A stretch of 64,000 nt of DNA from a virus: positions 1 through 64,000 of IMG/VR virus record IMGVR_UViG_3300043449_000492. One strand, given 5' to 3'. A model generated the notes under the pieces. It ran no database searches. It was not told where the DNA came from and saw only the letters and a list, made by a program, of their open reading frames with translations. Of the stretch, positions 1 to 7,158 are shown piece after piece (position 1 is the first letter of the stretch; every line of letters begins with the position of its first letter). The translations under genes were made by a program, and so were the position numbers.

Positions 1-141
1 CACTATGGTAATTACCAAAAGTGGAATGGGTTCATGTTTAACGAGCATCTTGTAGGTTACAAGGATCTACCCTGGGAGCAAGAGGCTCATAAGCTTGAAC
101 TAGAACTATATCAAATGTGGAAAGACAGGAGACAATCGTGA
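1..141 (+). CDS. C-terminal end of an unrecognised protein (cut by window start)
   Basis: Frame 1 is open from the first base to a TGA at 139-141, giving 46 residues that are polar and charged (Lys/Glu/Gln-rich, with aromatic residues at the start). The stop overlaps the GTG start of the next gene as GTGA, the usual translational-coupling arrangement in this genome, which argues that the frame is real. No family recognised and the N-terminus is outside the window. Confidence 0.6.
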   Translation, partial: HYGNYQKWNGFMFNEHLVGYKDLPWEQEAHKLELELYQMWKDRRQS

Positions 142-1241
142 AGAAGCCTACATCAGTTCGTCGTCCAAAATTCACTGATGAAAAGTATCTCGGTTCCGAA
201 CCGACCGTAACAGCAATGTCTACCGATTCAGATATGGGCAAAGCTTATAATTGGTTCAACTATTTCTATAACAGCGAAGACGCTAAGGGCTTCGTTATCA
301 CCTACCTAAAGTCGATCAAGTATGACAAAGAAATCATTAAGAAGCTGGCGAAAGCGAAAGCGATTGAACTTCACTCTGCGGGTTGGAACTGCCGTCTTCT
401 CTCACAAGGCTCAACCCTTCCAGACGAGGTCTGGGAGAAAACGGAGCAACGCATCCTCGAAGCGACTAAGAATATCCTCTGTGAGGAGACGGAGCTGGAA
501 CCGATATCTCCAGTCCGAGTTGTATCAATTGCTGAACGAGTAAATAACAAGGCGTCCGAACTCATCGGAGAGCTAGAAGAACAGCTAGACGTTTTCTTCA
601 AGGAAGGAGTAGTGCAGTTTGACGTTAAGAAGTGGTCCCTTGAGAAGGGAATTAAACCGCAAATTGCGAAGAGGATTGCAGACAAATTCCGTCCTCAATT
701 TAACGAAATCACCGAAGCCCTTGAAGGCAAAGACAAAGAGTTGGTCGAAGCATATAAGGGATGGCGTAAGCCAGTTCTTAAAATCATGGCGATTTTTCTA
801 AAGCGTATCATCGACCATATGGTTGAACTGGATTCTGCTGGTCAGGCTATTCGTAAGCCACGCAAGAAGAAGGCTAAGCCAGCTTCGGTACTTATCGCCA
901 AGCTTAAATATAAGGAGACTGATGGTGACCTCAAGTCAGTTAATCCCTGCGAGATTATCGGTGCTTCGCAGCTTTGGATTTACAATTCTAAAACTCGTAA
1001 TCTTTCTGTCTATAATGCCGTGGGTAATTCGGGCCTTTCGGTCAGAGGGACTACGATTACAGGATTTGATGCAGAGTCTTCGATCACAAAGAAACTCCGT
1101 AAGCCAGAAGCGGTAATCAAGCCGCTTCTCGAAGGTGGCAAGATTTATCTGCGTAAGGTTATGGACAATATCTCGACCAAAGAAGCTGCGGCTAATGGTC
1201 GTGTCAATGAAGATTGTATTCTACTGAGAGTGGTAAAATAA
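138..1241 (+). CDS. Conserved T4-like phage protein of unknown function
   Basis: 367 residues from a GTG at 138. I prefer this start to the in-frame GTG at 117 because AGGAGA lies about 6 nt upstream and the start overlaps the preceding TGA. The N-terminus has a short proline/arginine motif (PTSVRRPKF...YLGSEP) that I recall from uncharacterised proteins of T4-like cyanophages and rhizobial phages. The middle is helical and highly charged, and a KPRKKKAKP stretch precedes a more beta-rich C-terminal third. No catalytic motif, signal peptide or membrane segment is visible. It is the first complete gene of the run that continues to RNase H. Confidence 0.8.
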   Translation: MKKPTSVRRPKFTDEKYLGSEPTVTAMSTDSDMGKAYNWFNYFYNSEDAKGFVITYLKSIKYDKEIIKKLAKAKAIELHSAGWNCRLLSQGSTLPDEVWEKTEQRILEATKNILCEETELEPISPVRVVSIAERVNNKASELIGELEEQLDVFFKEGVVQFDVKKWSLEKGIKPQIAKRIADKFRPQFNEITEALEGKDKELVEAYKGWRKPVLKIMAIFLKRIIDHMVELDSAGQAIRKPRKKKAKPASVLIAKLKYKETDGDLKSVNPCEIIGASQLWIYNSKTRNLSVYNAVGNSGLSVRGTTITGFDAESSITKKLRKPEAVIKPLLEGGKIYLRKVMDNISTKEAAANGRVNEDCILLRVVK

Positions 1242-1352
1242 ATGCACAGTGTAATCTTCGCCATCATACATATAGCTATCGTGCTGGCGACAATCCTACT
1301 TGGAGTGTCGTTGGTCGTGCTGTTCAAATCAATAACAAAAGGTGAAAAATGA
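1242..1352 (+). CDS. Small single-pass membrane protein
   Basis: 36 residues. The ATG directly follows the preceding TAA and the stop overlaps the next ATG (ATGA). About 25 consecutive hydrophobic residues (Ile/Val/Leu/Ala-rich) form one predicted transmembrane helix, followed by a short basic tail. No recognised family. Coupling on both sides supports expression although the ORF is very short. Confidence 0.6.
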   Translation: MHSVIFAIIHIAIVLATILLGVSLVVLFKSITKGEK

Positions 1353-1750
1353 CCGAGAAAGTAATTGAGTTTCCCAAGAGCAAGGTAGTTCGTGAAGTAC
1401 CTGCCGAAGTCCATGAAGAACGAAACAAACGAGCCGATCTTAAAATGGCAGACTCAATTGTGGATGAAATCACGGGTCTTATCATCACAGAACTAGATAA
1501 CTATTATGTTGAGGTAGAGAATAAGCAATTCGCTAAGGACATGATTCTAGTGGCAGATGCTCTCAAGGCCTGTGTCTATCGCTCGTTTGGTATCGACCAT
1601 CATCTGCATGACTTCATCGATAACAATGTAAAGATTATCGAAGGCGATTTAAATTCTATGTCTAAGGAAGAGATTAAGGAAAAGATTGAGAAGATTATGG
1701 ACGAGCTAACCGAAGCGAAGGAAAAGATTGACAGCGACGACGAGGAGTGA
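1349..1750 (+). CDS. Conserved acidic phage protein of unknown function
   Basis: 133 residues beginning TEKVIEFPKSK, a VI(E/K)FP opening that I recall from a family of small T4-like phage proteins. A helical body with one Cys is followed by a very acidic, probably coiled-coil tail (EEIKEKIEKI...DSDDEE). RBS-like AAAGGTG upstream; the start overlaps the stop of the small membrane-protein gene. No enzymatic motif seen. It immediately precedes RNase H. Confidence 0.75.
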   Translation: MTEKVIEFPKSKVVREVPAEVHEERNKRADLKMADSIVDEITGLIITELDNYYVEVENKQFAKDMILVADALKACVYRSFGIDHHLHDFIDNNVKIIEGDLNSMSKEEIKEKIEKIMDELTEAKEKIDSDDEE

Positions 1751-1782
1751 TAGAATATATACTCGCTCAATAAGGAAACATT

Positions 1783-2643
1783 ATGTCTTACATGCTTATC
1801 GACCTTAATCAGGTTCTAATCTCTAATCTAATGCAACACCTAAAGTTCGTGAGTAAGACCCACGAAATGGACGAGAACCTTATTCGTCATATGTGCATCA
1901 ACACCATTCGTTCTAACGTCAAGCAGTTTCGTTCAAAATATCCGAACGTCATTCTTTGCTGCGACTCCAAGCACTACTGGCGTCGTGACTACTTTCCGTT
2001 CTATAAGTCTCAGCGTAAGCATGATCGTGAAGCATCAGGCCTTGATTGGGGTTTGATCTTTGACGTTCTCAATCGTCTGCGTGACGAACTGCGTGATTAC
2101 TTTCCCTACAAGACTTTGAATGTTGAGGGTGCAGAGGCTGACGATGTGATTGCGGTTCTTACTGCTCGCTTGGCTCCGCATGGTGGTGTTCTTATTCTGT
2201 CGTCCGATAAAGACTTCGGTCAGCTACAGAAATATCCTAACGTCAAGCAGTATTCGCCCATTCTAAAGCGTTTCATCCAGATCGATGATCCGAAGCGTTT
2301 CGTGCGTGAGCATATTCTTAAGGGTGATCGTGGTGACGGCATTCCGAACTTTCTATCGCCTGACAACACCTTTGCTGCTGGTGAAAGGCAGAAGCCGATA
2401 AATAGCAAGAAACTTAATGAGTGGGTTACGCAAGATCATAACACGTTCTGCAATACAGATATGATGCTTCGTAACTATCTTCGGAATCAGACACTCGTTG
2501 ACTTTGACTATATACCCGAGGAGCTGCAGACTAAGATTGTAGAAGCTTTCGACAACTCAAAGCCTGCGACCAAAGAGAAGATGCTAAACTATTTCATTGA
2601 AAAGGGACTCAAGGTTATGATCGAGTCCATTTCAGACTTTTAA
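1783..2643 (+). CDS. rnh: RNase H / 5'-3' exonuclease, FEN1 family (T4 Rnh-like)
   Basis: 286 residues, close to the T4 enzyme (305). The metal-binding acidic set of the FEN/5'-nuclease family is visible: Asp7 (LIDLNQ), Asp61 (CCDS), the E-x-x-E-A-D-D cluster at 115-121, S-S-D-K-D at 140-144 and the G-D-R-G-D-G-I-P helix-hairpin-helix start near 181-188. The family removes RNA primers and flaps from lagging-strand fragments before ligation and acts with gp32, also encoded here. AAGGAAA provides the RBS. The region after NFLSPDN carries the lysine-rich segment typical of phage RNase H. Confidence 0.95.
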   Translation: MSYMLIDLNQVLISNLMQHLKFVSKTHEMDENLIRHMCINTIRSNVKQFRSKYPNVILCCDSKHYWRRDYFPFYKSQRKHDREASGLDWGLIFDVLNRLRDELRDYFPYKTLNVEGAEADDVIAVLTARLAPHGGVLILSSDKDFGQLQKYPNVKQYSPILKRFIQIDDPKRFVREHILKGDRGDGIPNFLSPDNTFAAGERQKPINSKKLNEWVTQDHNTFCNTDMMLRNYLRNQTLVDFDYIPEELQTKIVEAFDNSKPATKEKMLNYFIEKGLKVMIESISDF

Positions 2644-2652
2644 GGAAAAACT

Positions 2653-3093
2653 ATGTCAATAAAGAATGTGTATGAAGTGCTAAATGACTTCAAGGCTGCT
2701 ACAACAAAGGCAGATAGACTTGATGTGCTAAAGCGAAATGACACCTTTGCTCTCCGAAGCATTCTACAGGGTACATTCGCTCCGAACATCAAGTTTAGAA
2801 TGAAAGATGTTCCTGAATGGAAAAGAGTTGAGGTTCCGCCAGGTCTATCTTACTCTCATATGACAGAGGCTCTTTCCCGTGCATATCTTTTTGTTGAGGG
2901 TCATCCTCGTCGTCCCGAAGGTCTAACAGATAAAAGAGAGACAGAGCTGCTAATTCAATTACTCGAATCTCTTGAACCTCAAGAGGCAGAAATTTACGCT
3001 GGCATGATTAGAAAGGATCTTAAGGTTCCATATCTTACAGCAAAGTTAGTCAATGAAGCTTTTCCTGGTCTAGTGCCAGATATTACGGAGTAA
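2653..3093 (+). CDS. Stand-alone relative of the DNA-ligase N-terminal DNA-binding domain (unknown function)
   Basis: 146 residues. Conserved small proteins of this type are common in T4-like phages (I recall the family as DUF6433, from memory). The N-terminal motif TKADRLDVLKRNDTFALR and the C-terminal motif IRKDLKVPYLTAKLVNEAFPG-LVP match, in the same order and spacing, the two ends of the T4 gp30 ligase N-terminal domain (TKQKQAILEKNKDNELLKR and MRDLECGASVSIANKVWPG-LIP, recalled). The ligase at 8.7 kb lacks that domain. I infer a DNA-binding helper that may act with ligase or RNase H. It starts 9 nt after the RNase H stop with AAGGAAAA as RBS. Function unproven. Confidence 0.75.
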   Translation: MSIKNVYEVLNDFKAATTKADRLDVLKRNDTFALRSILQGTFAPNIKFRMKDVPEWKRVEVPPGLSYSHMTEALSRAYLFVEGHPRRPEGLTDKRETELLIQLLESLEPQEAEIYAGMIRKDLKVPYLTAKLVNEAFPGLVPDITE

Positions 3094-3109
3094 CATAAGG
3101 TAGTTGAGC

Positions 3110-3313
3110 ATGACCACAAAGAACAAGTCAATTCCTCACAAGATGGATCCTCTCTATGCCGAGCTATATGAAGAGGATAAGAAGTATGGTGGTAAGAGAC
3201 TAGAGAGACCGCAAACTGACATTAGCAAGAAGCGGCCTCTCAAGAATCTAAAAAAAGCGTGGATGGAACACGTTGAGGACTTTGATGAAGTGGATGACTT
3301 TTATGAGCATTAA
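3110..3313 (+). CDS. Small charged protein of unknown function
   Basis: 67 residues from ATG 3110, with ATAAGG 9 nt upstream; an in-frame TTG at 3104 is too close to that RBS. The sequence is lysine-rich at the N-terminus and ends in a strongly acidic tail (EHVEDFDEVDDFYEH). No family recognised. It is the last gene before the terminator at 3383. Confidence 0.6.
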   Translation: MTTKNKSIPHKMDPLYAELYEEDKKYGGKRLERPQTDISKKRPLKNLKKAWMEHVEDFDEVDDFYEH

Positions 3314-3382
3314 TTGACGGTTTAACAACCACTTTAAAATCAATGACTTAGGAAAAACCCTAGTTAAATCAACTACTTAGAG

Positions 3383-3409
3383 GGTGCGACAGCTTGTCGC
3401 ACCTTTTTT
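3383..3409 (+). terminator. Rho-independent terminator, copy 1 of a repeated element
   Basis: A 9-bp perfect stem (GGTGCGACA / TGTCGCACC) with a 3-nt loop is followed by six T. It closes the RNase H operon. Nearly the same hairpin recurs at 5271, and a lone right arm at 7173. Confidence 0.9.
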
Positions 3410-3411
3410 CC

Positions 3412-3440
3412 TTGACTATTCCTCAAAAAGGGTATAGGAT
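3412..3440 (+). promoter_or_regulatory. Sigma70-like promoter with a putative leaderless start
   Basis: TTGACT, 17-bp spacer, TAGGAT. The -10 ends only 6 nt before ATG 3447, so transcription should begin at or within one or two bases of the start codon. No RBS is present. It lies immediately behind the terminator at 3383. Confidence 0.75.
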
Positions 3441-3446
3441 AAGCGT

Positions 3447-3764
3447 ATGTTGAAAAGAAAAACCCGCTCCGATCGCAACCATCTTATCTATAGTCTAGCT
3501 ATAGGTAAGCGTGAATATATTGGCGTCACCGTCGTCAATGGTCGTTCCCCGACCAAATCGCTTAAACGTCGCTGGCAAAAGCATGTCCAACGTGCCCTGG
3601 CCGAAGACAAGGGCTGGAAATTGTCGCTTGCTATTCGTAAGTATGGTGCCGATGCTTTTACGGTCGAGGTCATTCAAATCGTGCGTGGCAAGTCAAATGC
3701 TCATAATGTCGAGCGTGACTTGATCCGTATTCGCAAACCCAAACTCAACACCGACATTCGCTAA
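3447..3764 (+). CDS. Small GIY-YIG-fold nuclease
   Basis: 105 residues, about the size of one GIY-YIG domain. Signature elements in order: IYSL at 14-17 (in place of GIY), YIGVT at 24-28 (YIG), RRWQKH with the conserved Arg near 41-46, KYGADAFTVEVI near 65-76, and Glu89 of VERDLI as the probable catalytic acid, ending PKLNTDIR. The family cuts DNA; small versions occur in phages as free-standing nucleases. There is no NUMOD-type DNA-binding tail, unlike the homing endonucleases at 10.5 and 61.9 kb, so it may be an accessory enzyme rather than a mobile element. First gene of an early-type operon with a start predicted to be leaderless. Confidence 0.75.
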   Translation: MLKRKTRSDRNHLIYSLAIGKREYIGVTVVNGRSPTKSLKRRWQKHVQRALAEDKGWKLSLAIRKYGADAFTVEVIQIVRGKSNAHNVERDLIRIRKPKLNTDIR

Positions 3765-3779
3765 TCGAAAGGATCTAAA

Positions 3780-3992
3780 ATGAACGCTCGTTTTGTCAAT
3801 AAGGGTAAACTCAAGGCTGATCTTGCCACCCCGAATGCTCTCGTTAACTATTTCGAGGATGGTGGCACCATTACGGTGTGCAAGCCGGGCCGTCGTTCTA
3901 AGGCGAATACCTCTTTTCCGCAGGTTCACGGTACCGTTGCTAATGTCGGTGCCAAGAAAACCAATCTTCGTTCTAAAGGTCTGAAAGGTTAA
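3780..3992 (+). CDS. Small basic protein of unknown function
   Basis: 70 residues, rich in Lys/Arg (C-terminal GAKKTNLRSKGLKG). RBS GAAAGGA is well placed upstream. No family recognised. Codon third positions are visibly richer in C/G than in the tail genes, like the rest of this 3.4-8 kb block. Confidence 0.6.
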   Translation: MNARFVNKGKLKADLATPNALVNYFEDGGTITVCKPGRRSKANTSFPQVHGTVANVGAKKTNLRSKGLKG

Positions 3993-3995
3993 TTC

Positions 3996-4427
3996 ATGAA
4001 ACTGGACTACTGTGAAGCTATCGCCCGTCTCGAGGCTCTTCCGTTCGATTGTCTTGCGGAATGGTGCTATGACTCCTATAAGGATTTCTATGGCATCAAG
4101 GGTCGTCACATGAGAGGTCAGGGTTGGACCAAACTCGACTATCTCGATTGGATCAAATGTCACTTTCTCTGGGACTATGATGCTCAGGGTTGGCGCAGGC
4201 GTTCTTCGTTGAGGATTGATATGGAAGTCTATATGGTTTCGCACGAAATCGCCTATGAAGGATCATCGGTAGTTGGTATCTTCTCCGACTATGAGAAGGC
4301 CCGCTCTTTCCAGTTAGAGTATGACGCCAAGGAAATCGATTCGAAGTATGAAGGCACGGAGATCCGCAAGGTTGAGGTCGATAAGATATATGAACGTGCG
4401 TTCTTTGGAATAGGAGAGGAAGTTTAA
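3996..4427 (+). CDS. Unknown protein with a possible two-part structure
   Basis: 143 residues. The first half (to about residue 70) is aromatic- and Cys-rich (CLAEWCYDSY, WTKLDYLDWIKCHFLWDY). The second half (YMVSHEIAYEGSSVVGIFSDYEKARSFQLEY) has the pattern seen in many small phage proteins in which a beta hairpin precedes F-S-x-x-E-K-A-x-x-[FY]; the small proteins at 6379 and 6822 share that pattern. No catalytic residues recognised. The stop overlaps the next start (TAATG). Confidence 0.6.
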   Translation: MKLDYCEAIARLEALPFDCLAEWCYDSYKDFYGIKGRHMRGQGWTKLDYLDWIKCHFLWDYDAQGWRRRSSLRIDMEVYMVSHEIAYEGSSVVGIFSDYEKARSFQLEYDAKEIDSKYEGTEIRKVEVDKIYERAFFGIGEEV

Positions 4428-4585
4428 TGTTTTCTCGTAAGGAACTTGAGATTATATCCGCAGCATTAGAAGACGCTATGGATAACACAAGTAGCAATGA
4501 AGCCTTTGAGGCTTATGAAATGCTATGGGAAAAAATTGAATCGGTGCTGTTTGAAATTGAACAGAAGAGGAAAAAGAATGATTGA
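4427..4585 (+). CDS. Small acidic helical protein, unknown
   Basis: 52 residues from the ATG in TAATG, preceded by GGAGAGGAAG. Almost entirely helix-forming, Glu-rich, ending in a short basic tail (QKRKKND). No family recognised. Overlaps the following gene by 8 nt. Confidence 0.5.
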   Translation: MFSRKELEIISAALEDAMDNTSSNEAFEAYEMLWEKIESVLFEIEQKRKKND

Positions 4586-4685
4586 CGAAACCAAGTTTGT
4601 GCAGATGGTCGCCGTTGCCGTCGTGAGTGTCGGGCTTACCGTCGGTGTTCTGTTAATCGCTTATCTCGATGGAGGTGGTCAGTGA
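4578..4685 (+). CDS. Small single-pass membrane protein
   Basis: 35 residues: about ten polar residues, then one strongly hydrophobic segment (MVAVAVVSVGLTVGVLLIAYL) predicted to span the inner membrane, then a DGGGQ tail. RBS AGAGGAAA upstream. No family recognised. Confidence 0.5.
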   Translation: MIDETKFVQMVAVAVVSVGLTVGVLLIAYLDGGGQ

Positions 4686-4858
4686 CAGAAGTGAAAGTCC
4701 TCATATACAATGGCAAAGGGAATAGATCGCATTTTCTCTATGGTGAGGTTGTGGATGCTAAAACAGACAATCTTATGATTTGTGCATCTGCAAAATATGT
4801 GACTGATGCTATCAAAGAGCATGGATATAAGATTGTCGAACTGGTGGTGGAGAAATAA
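4682..4858 (+). CDS. Small protein of unknown function, GTG start
   Basis: 58 residues from GTG 4682, which overlaps the preceding TGA (GTGA), with GGAGGTGG upstream as RBS. Mixed alpha/beta composition with no recognised motif. Its TAA is directly followed by the next ATG. Confidence 0.5.
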   Translation: MTEVKVLIYNGKGNRSHFLYGEVVDAKTDNLMICASAKYVTDAIKEHGYKIVELVVEK

Positions 4859-5050
4859 ATGAGAGTTGAGACTTGGTATCTACACATTAATCTGGCTGAT
4901 GGTCGCAAGCTTCGTTTCGACAATCTGTCTCGGGTCGCTTTCAAGCGATATCTTTATTGGTATGACATTTTTATGGACGAGCGGAATGCGACGTATCAAT
5001 ACGGTCCGAATGAGCTAAAGCGTAGCAATAACTGGTTAGCTGGGACTTAG
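4859..5050 (+). CDS. Small aromatic-rich protein, unknown
   Basis: 63 residues; ATG adjoins the previous stop and GGTGGTGGAG lies upstream. Rich in Tyr/Trp/Arg (KRYLYWYDIFMDE). No family recognised. Last gene before a repeat-bearing stretch at 5.05-5.3 kb. Confidence 0.5.
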   Translation: MRVETWYLHINLADGRKLRFDNLSRVAFKRYLYWYDIFMDERNATYQYGPNELKRSNNWLAGT

Positions 5051-5058
5051 CTATAAGT

Positions 5059-5073
5059 CTTATAGTCAAGCTT
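5059..5073 (+). repeat. Short direct repeat CTTATAGTCAAGCTT, copy 1
   Basis: The 15-mer recurs exactly at 7144-7158 and with one mismatch at 7118-7132; a shorter ATAGTCAAG sits at 5226. All copies lie in the two untranslated or lightly coding module boundaries of the early block, among AAGCTTAAG-type palindromes. Confidence 0.7.
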
Positions 5074-5146
5074 GAGCTAATAGCTAGGGCTTTGCTATAA
5101 CGAGCGCCGTAGAGCCGGTCGAATCATTTTAAGCGGGGTATGTAGC

Positions 5147-5278
5147 ATGACGAAACAAAAGCGCCCCAGCGGCGCTTATAATCCGGTTGCTTTCGCTCTC
5201 AAAAGCGGGCGCTTCAAGCAACGAATAGTCAAGTCTAAGCTTAAGTATAACCGTAAGCTTAAGCATAAGGGGGTGTGA
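5147..5278 (+). CDS. Small, very basic protein
   Basis: 43 residues. The pattern N-P-V-A-x-x-L-x-x-x-x-F-x-x-R-[IV]-V-K-S-K resembles a family of short basic proteins that I recall from many tailed phages, whose function is unknown. About a third of residues are Lys/Arg, suggesting nucleic-acid or membrane binding. The RBS is poor (only a GGGG some 11 nt upstream), so expression is less certain than homology. The stop codon lies inside the left arm of the terminator at 5271, so termination and the gene end are fused. Confidence 0.55.
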   Translation: MTKQKRPSGAYNPVAFALKSGRFKQRIVKSKLKYNRKLKHKGV

Positions 5279-5299
5279 CAGCTTGTCGCACCCTTTTTT
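5271..5299 (+). terminator. Rho-independent terminator, copy 2 of the repeated element
   Basis: GGGTGTGACA / TGTCGCACCC with a 3-nt loop (one G-T pair) followed by six T. Its core matches the hairpin at 3383, including loop and T-run, and it is again followed within about 15 nt by a promoter. Confidence 0.9.
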
Positions 5300-5311
5300 C
5301 CGTTTTAGCCC

Positions 5312-5340
5312 TTTACATTGAACTTTTCCTGTGTTAGGAT
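5312..5340 (+). promoter_or_regulatory. Sigma70-like promoter
   Basis: TTTACA, 17-bp spacer, TAGGAT (the same -10 as the promoter at 3412). It gives a short leader to ATG 5373, which has its own RBS AGGAAAGGA. Confidence 0.7.
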
Positions 5341-5372
5341 GGCTTATAGTGAAAAAGAGGAAAGGAATTTCT

Positions 5373-5492
5373 ATGATTATGACCGCTTCCGAATCCGACC
5401 ACGGCTTCGTCGTTCTCTATGTCGTCGTTGCCGACGATCATGTCGCTTCTAACTCTTGCAGCGTCTGGATCGTTCCCGGTACCATTCGCTAA
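5373..5492 (+). CDS. Very small protein of unknown function
   Basis: 39 residues following a promoter and an excellent RBS (AGGAAAGGA, 8 nt before ATG). Beta-prone, Val/Ser/Asp-rich, not membrane-spanning; one Cys and one Trp near the C-terminus. The placement as the promoter-proximal gene is the main support. Confidence 0.5.
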   Translation: MIMTASESDHGFVVLYVVVADDHVASNSCSVWIVPGTIR

Positions 5493-5543
5493 TCTCCCCA
5501 ATCGCCAAGTCAACTGAACAATCAAAAGAAAGTGAGATATAAA

Positions 5544-6236
5544 ATGGCTATCGTTCATTACACCTCGGAATCCACCTTCGCCGTTTCGGGCAAGTATGAG
5601 TATGTCAACGTCATCAAGGAGTTTGCCGCTGGTTGCGTTATCAAGACTGGTTATCGTGACATTCGCATTATGAGTGACGTTTGGAGTAATGAGTTTTACG
5701 TCCAGTATTGGGACGAGAAGACCCAGTCGATTAAGGATATCGGTCTTTATTGCGGTGAGAACGGTGAGTGGGAACGCATGTCCCACGCCGAGGTCGATGC
5801 CACCGAAGAGACGTGGCAGGCCGTCGAGAACTTCTATTATATGCAAGAGGCTAAATCCCTCATTGCTTCCGCTAATCGTGAAGCGGCCAAGATCGTCAAG
5901 GGCTCGTCGGTTAAGGTGACTAGTGGTCGCTTTAACAAGGGTGCTGAGGGTAAGGTCATCGTCGTGATGGAAAAGTATTACGGCATGGGCTATCGTGGCT
6001 CGCTTGAGAACAAGCTGGGCATCGCCACTTCCGACGTTATGGTCGATAAGATGGTGCGTGGTCGCATTTACAAAAATCACCGTGACGTTGTTTGGGCCTG
6101 GGCTCGCAACTGTGAACTGACCGAAGTGCCTGAGGTCAACGAAACCGAGTGCTGCATCGAGGCCCTGAAAAGGGCGAAATACAAAGTTGGTACCATGCGT
6201 GGTACGATCAAGCCCCGTTACGGCTGGGCTGCTTAA
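5544..6236 (+). CDS. Phage protein with a KOW-like segment
   Basis: 230 residues from ATG 5544 (MAIVHYTSES); the in-frame GTG at 5532 is embedded in the AAAGAAAGTGAG ribosome-binding stretch. Residues about 125-160 (GSSVKVTSGRFNKGAEGKV) look like a KOW/SH3-type beta-barrel motif seen in phage proteins of unknown role. The N-terminal part is aromatic with several Cys. No catalytic signature. Possible RNA- or RNA-polymerase-binding protein by analogy with other KOW proteins, but this is inference. Confidence 0.65.
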   Translation: MAIVHYTSESTFAVSGKYEYVNVIKEFAAGCVIKTGYRDIRIMSDVWSNEFYVQYWDEKTQSIKDIGLYCGENGEWERMSHAEVDATEETWQAVENFYYMQEAKSLIASANREAAKIVKGSSVKVTSGRFNKGAEGKVIVVMEKYYGMGYRGSLENKLGIATSDVMVDKMVRGRIYKNHRDVVWAWARNCELTEVPEVNETECCIEALKRAKYKVGTMRGTIKPRYGWAA

Positions 6237-6247
6237 GGAGAAATCAA

Positions 6248-6376
6248 ATGGTAGTTTTCTATTCATACTGGTATGATAACTCTCGCCGCATTTCGTTCAT
6301 TCGCTATTGCAGTGAATGTATTTGCGACGTGGCTGATATCTCTTACTGGGCTGTTCCTGGAACTCTGGAGGACTAA
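6248..6376 (+). CDS. Very small Cys/aromatic-rich protein
   Basis: 42 residues from ATG 6248, with TAAGGAG 8 nt upstream. Contains C-x-x-C-x-C (CSECIC) near residues 21-26, a possible metal-binding knot. Ends 2 nt before the next ATG and supplies that gene's RBS (GGAGG). No family recognised. Confidence 0.55.
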   Translation: MVVFYSYWYDNSRRISFIRYCSECICDVADISYWAVPGTLED

Positions 6377-6378
6377 TC

Positions 6379-6585
6379 ATGAAAGTTTTTGCTGTCGTTG
6401 AACACGAGGTTTCCCCGCATGGCGAAGAATGGGGTGAGGGTCGCACTCTCAAACTGTTTATGTCCGAGGAGAAAGCCAAGGAATATAAAAAGCAGGTCAA
6501 GCGTGACCGTATCTTTGGTATCGGTGATGGTGGTGATTACCGTTCCGAAATCAAAGTGAAACAGAAGACAGTGGTGGAGGACTAA
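6379..6585 (+). CDS. Small phage protein with an F(M)S-x-E-K-A motif
   Basis: 68 residues; RBS GGAGG about 8 nt upstream. The pattern VVEHEV...LKLFMSEEKAKEYKKQVK belongs to a recurrent class of small phage proteins (beta hairpin plus helix); the C-terminal halves of the proteins at 3996 and 6822 look like relatives. No function known to me. Confidence 0.6.
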   Translation: MKVFAVVEHEVSPHGEEWGEGRTLKLFMSEEKAKEYKKQVKRDRIFGIGDGGDYRSEIKVKQKTVVED

Positions 6586-6586
6586 A

Positions 6587-6829
6587 ATGGATATCAAGTT
6601 GAAGGTTATCGGTCCCAATCAGACCGAAATCCGTATGGGTGAGAAGGTGCTTTTCTTCTCATATAATACGTTGGTAGCGGTTCGTCCCGGTTTTGGCATC
6701 TGTTATCGGGCAATGCCCTCGACCGTTAAGAAGTGGTCGAAGACAACCGCAAAGCATGTTAATGGATGGTGCCATGATCGTGCCATCGAAATCCCGTATT
6801 CTCAACTGGTGGAGTTTGCAAATGGATAA
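6587..6829 (+). CDS. Small conserved phage protein with an S-K-T-T-x-x-H motif
   Basis: 80 residues. The block VRPGFG-(x)n-KKWSKTTAKHVNGWC resembles a widespread family of short phage and prophage proteins with a YS-[KR]-T-T-x-x-H-[IV]-N-x-W core, which I recall as uncharacterised. RBS GTGGTGGAGG upstream. Overlaps the next gene by 8 nt. Confidence 0.65.
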   Translation: MDIKLKVIGPNQTEIRMGEKVLFFSYNTLVAVRPGFGICYRAMPSTVKKWSKTTAKHVNGWCHDRAIEIPYSQLVEFANG

Positions 6830-7091
6830 GTATGAAAATCTTCGTAACTGGAAACCCACTCAAGAGGATCTTACGATTAGATCATTGGACAACGTACCTA
6901 AGTGGAACAAAATCTGGACTGTCGAATATCACGATGACTGCGAGGGTTGGGAAATCCGTGGTCACTTTACAACCAAAGAGAAGGCCGAAGAGTATCTAGA
7001 GGTTCTCAAAAAGGAATGGGATGACGTTTACGATGAAACGTCGGAGTTCCGTATCGATTGGCATTACGTTGATCGTGGTTATTGGGAATAA
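6822..7091 (+). CDS. Small acidic protein, unknown
   Basis: 89 residues from ATG 6822, preceded by GGTGGAG; a longer upstream frame would read through the previous gene. Contains HFTTKEKAEEYLEVLKKEW, the same F-x-x-x-E-K-A-E-E-Y layout as the protein at 6379, suggesting duplication of a small domain. Last gene of this operon. Confidence 0.6.
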   Translation: MDKYENLRNWKPTQEDLTIRSLDNVPKWNKIWTVEYHDDCEGWEIRGHFTTKEKAEEYLEVLKKEWDDVYDETSEFRIDWHYVDRGYWE

Positions 7092-7117
7092 TCCTATGCT
7101 TAAGCTTAAGCATATCG

Positions 7118-7158
7118 CTTATAGTCAAGCTAAAGCTAGATTCCTTATAGTCAAGCTT
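7118..7158 (+). repeat. Two further copies of the CTTATAGTCAAGCTT repeat
   Basis: Copies at 7118-7132 (one mismatch) and 7144-7158 (exact), 26 bp apart, preceded by AAGCTTAAG near 7102. They precede the orphan TGTCGCACCC arm (7173-7182) and the promoter at 7201, the same order of elements as at 5059-5340. Confidence 0.7.

Noticed and set aside
3693-4244. 183-codon minus-strand ORF
   Set aside because: Antisense of three plus-strand genes with good RBS signals; its start has no RBS.
5334-6266. 310-codon minus-strand ORF
   Set aside because: Opposite a well-supported plus-strand operon (5373-6236) with RBSs and a promoter; the reverse frame is open because of GC-rich third positions.
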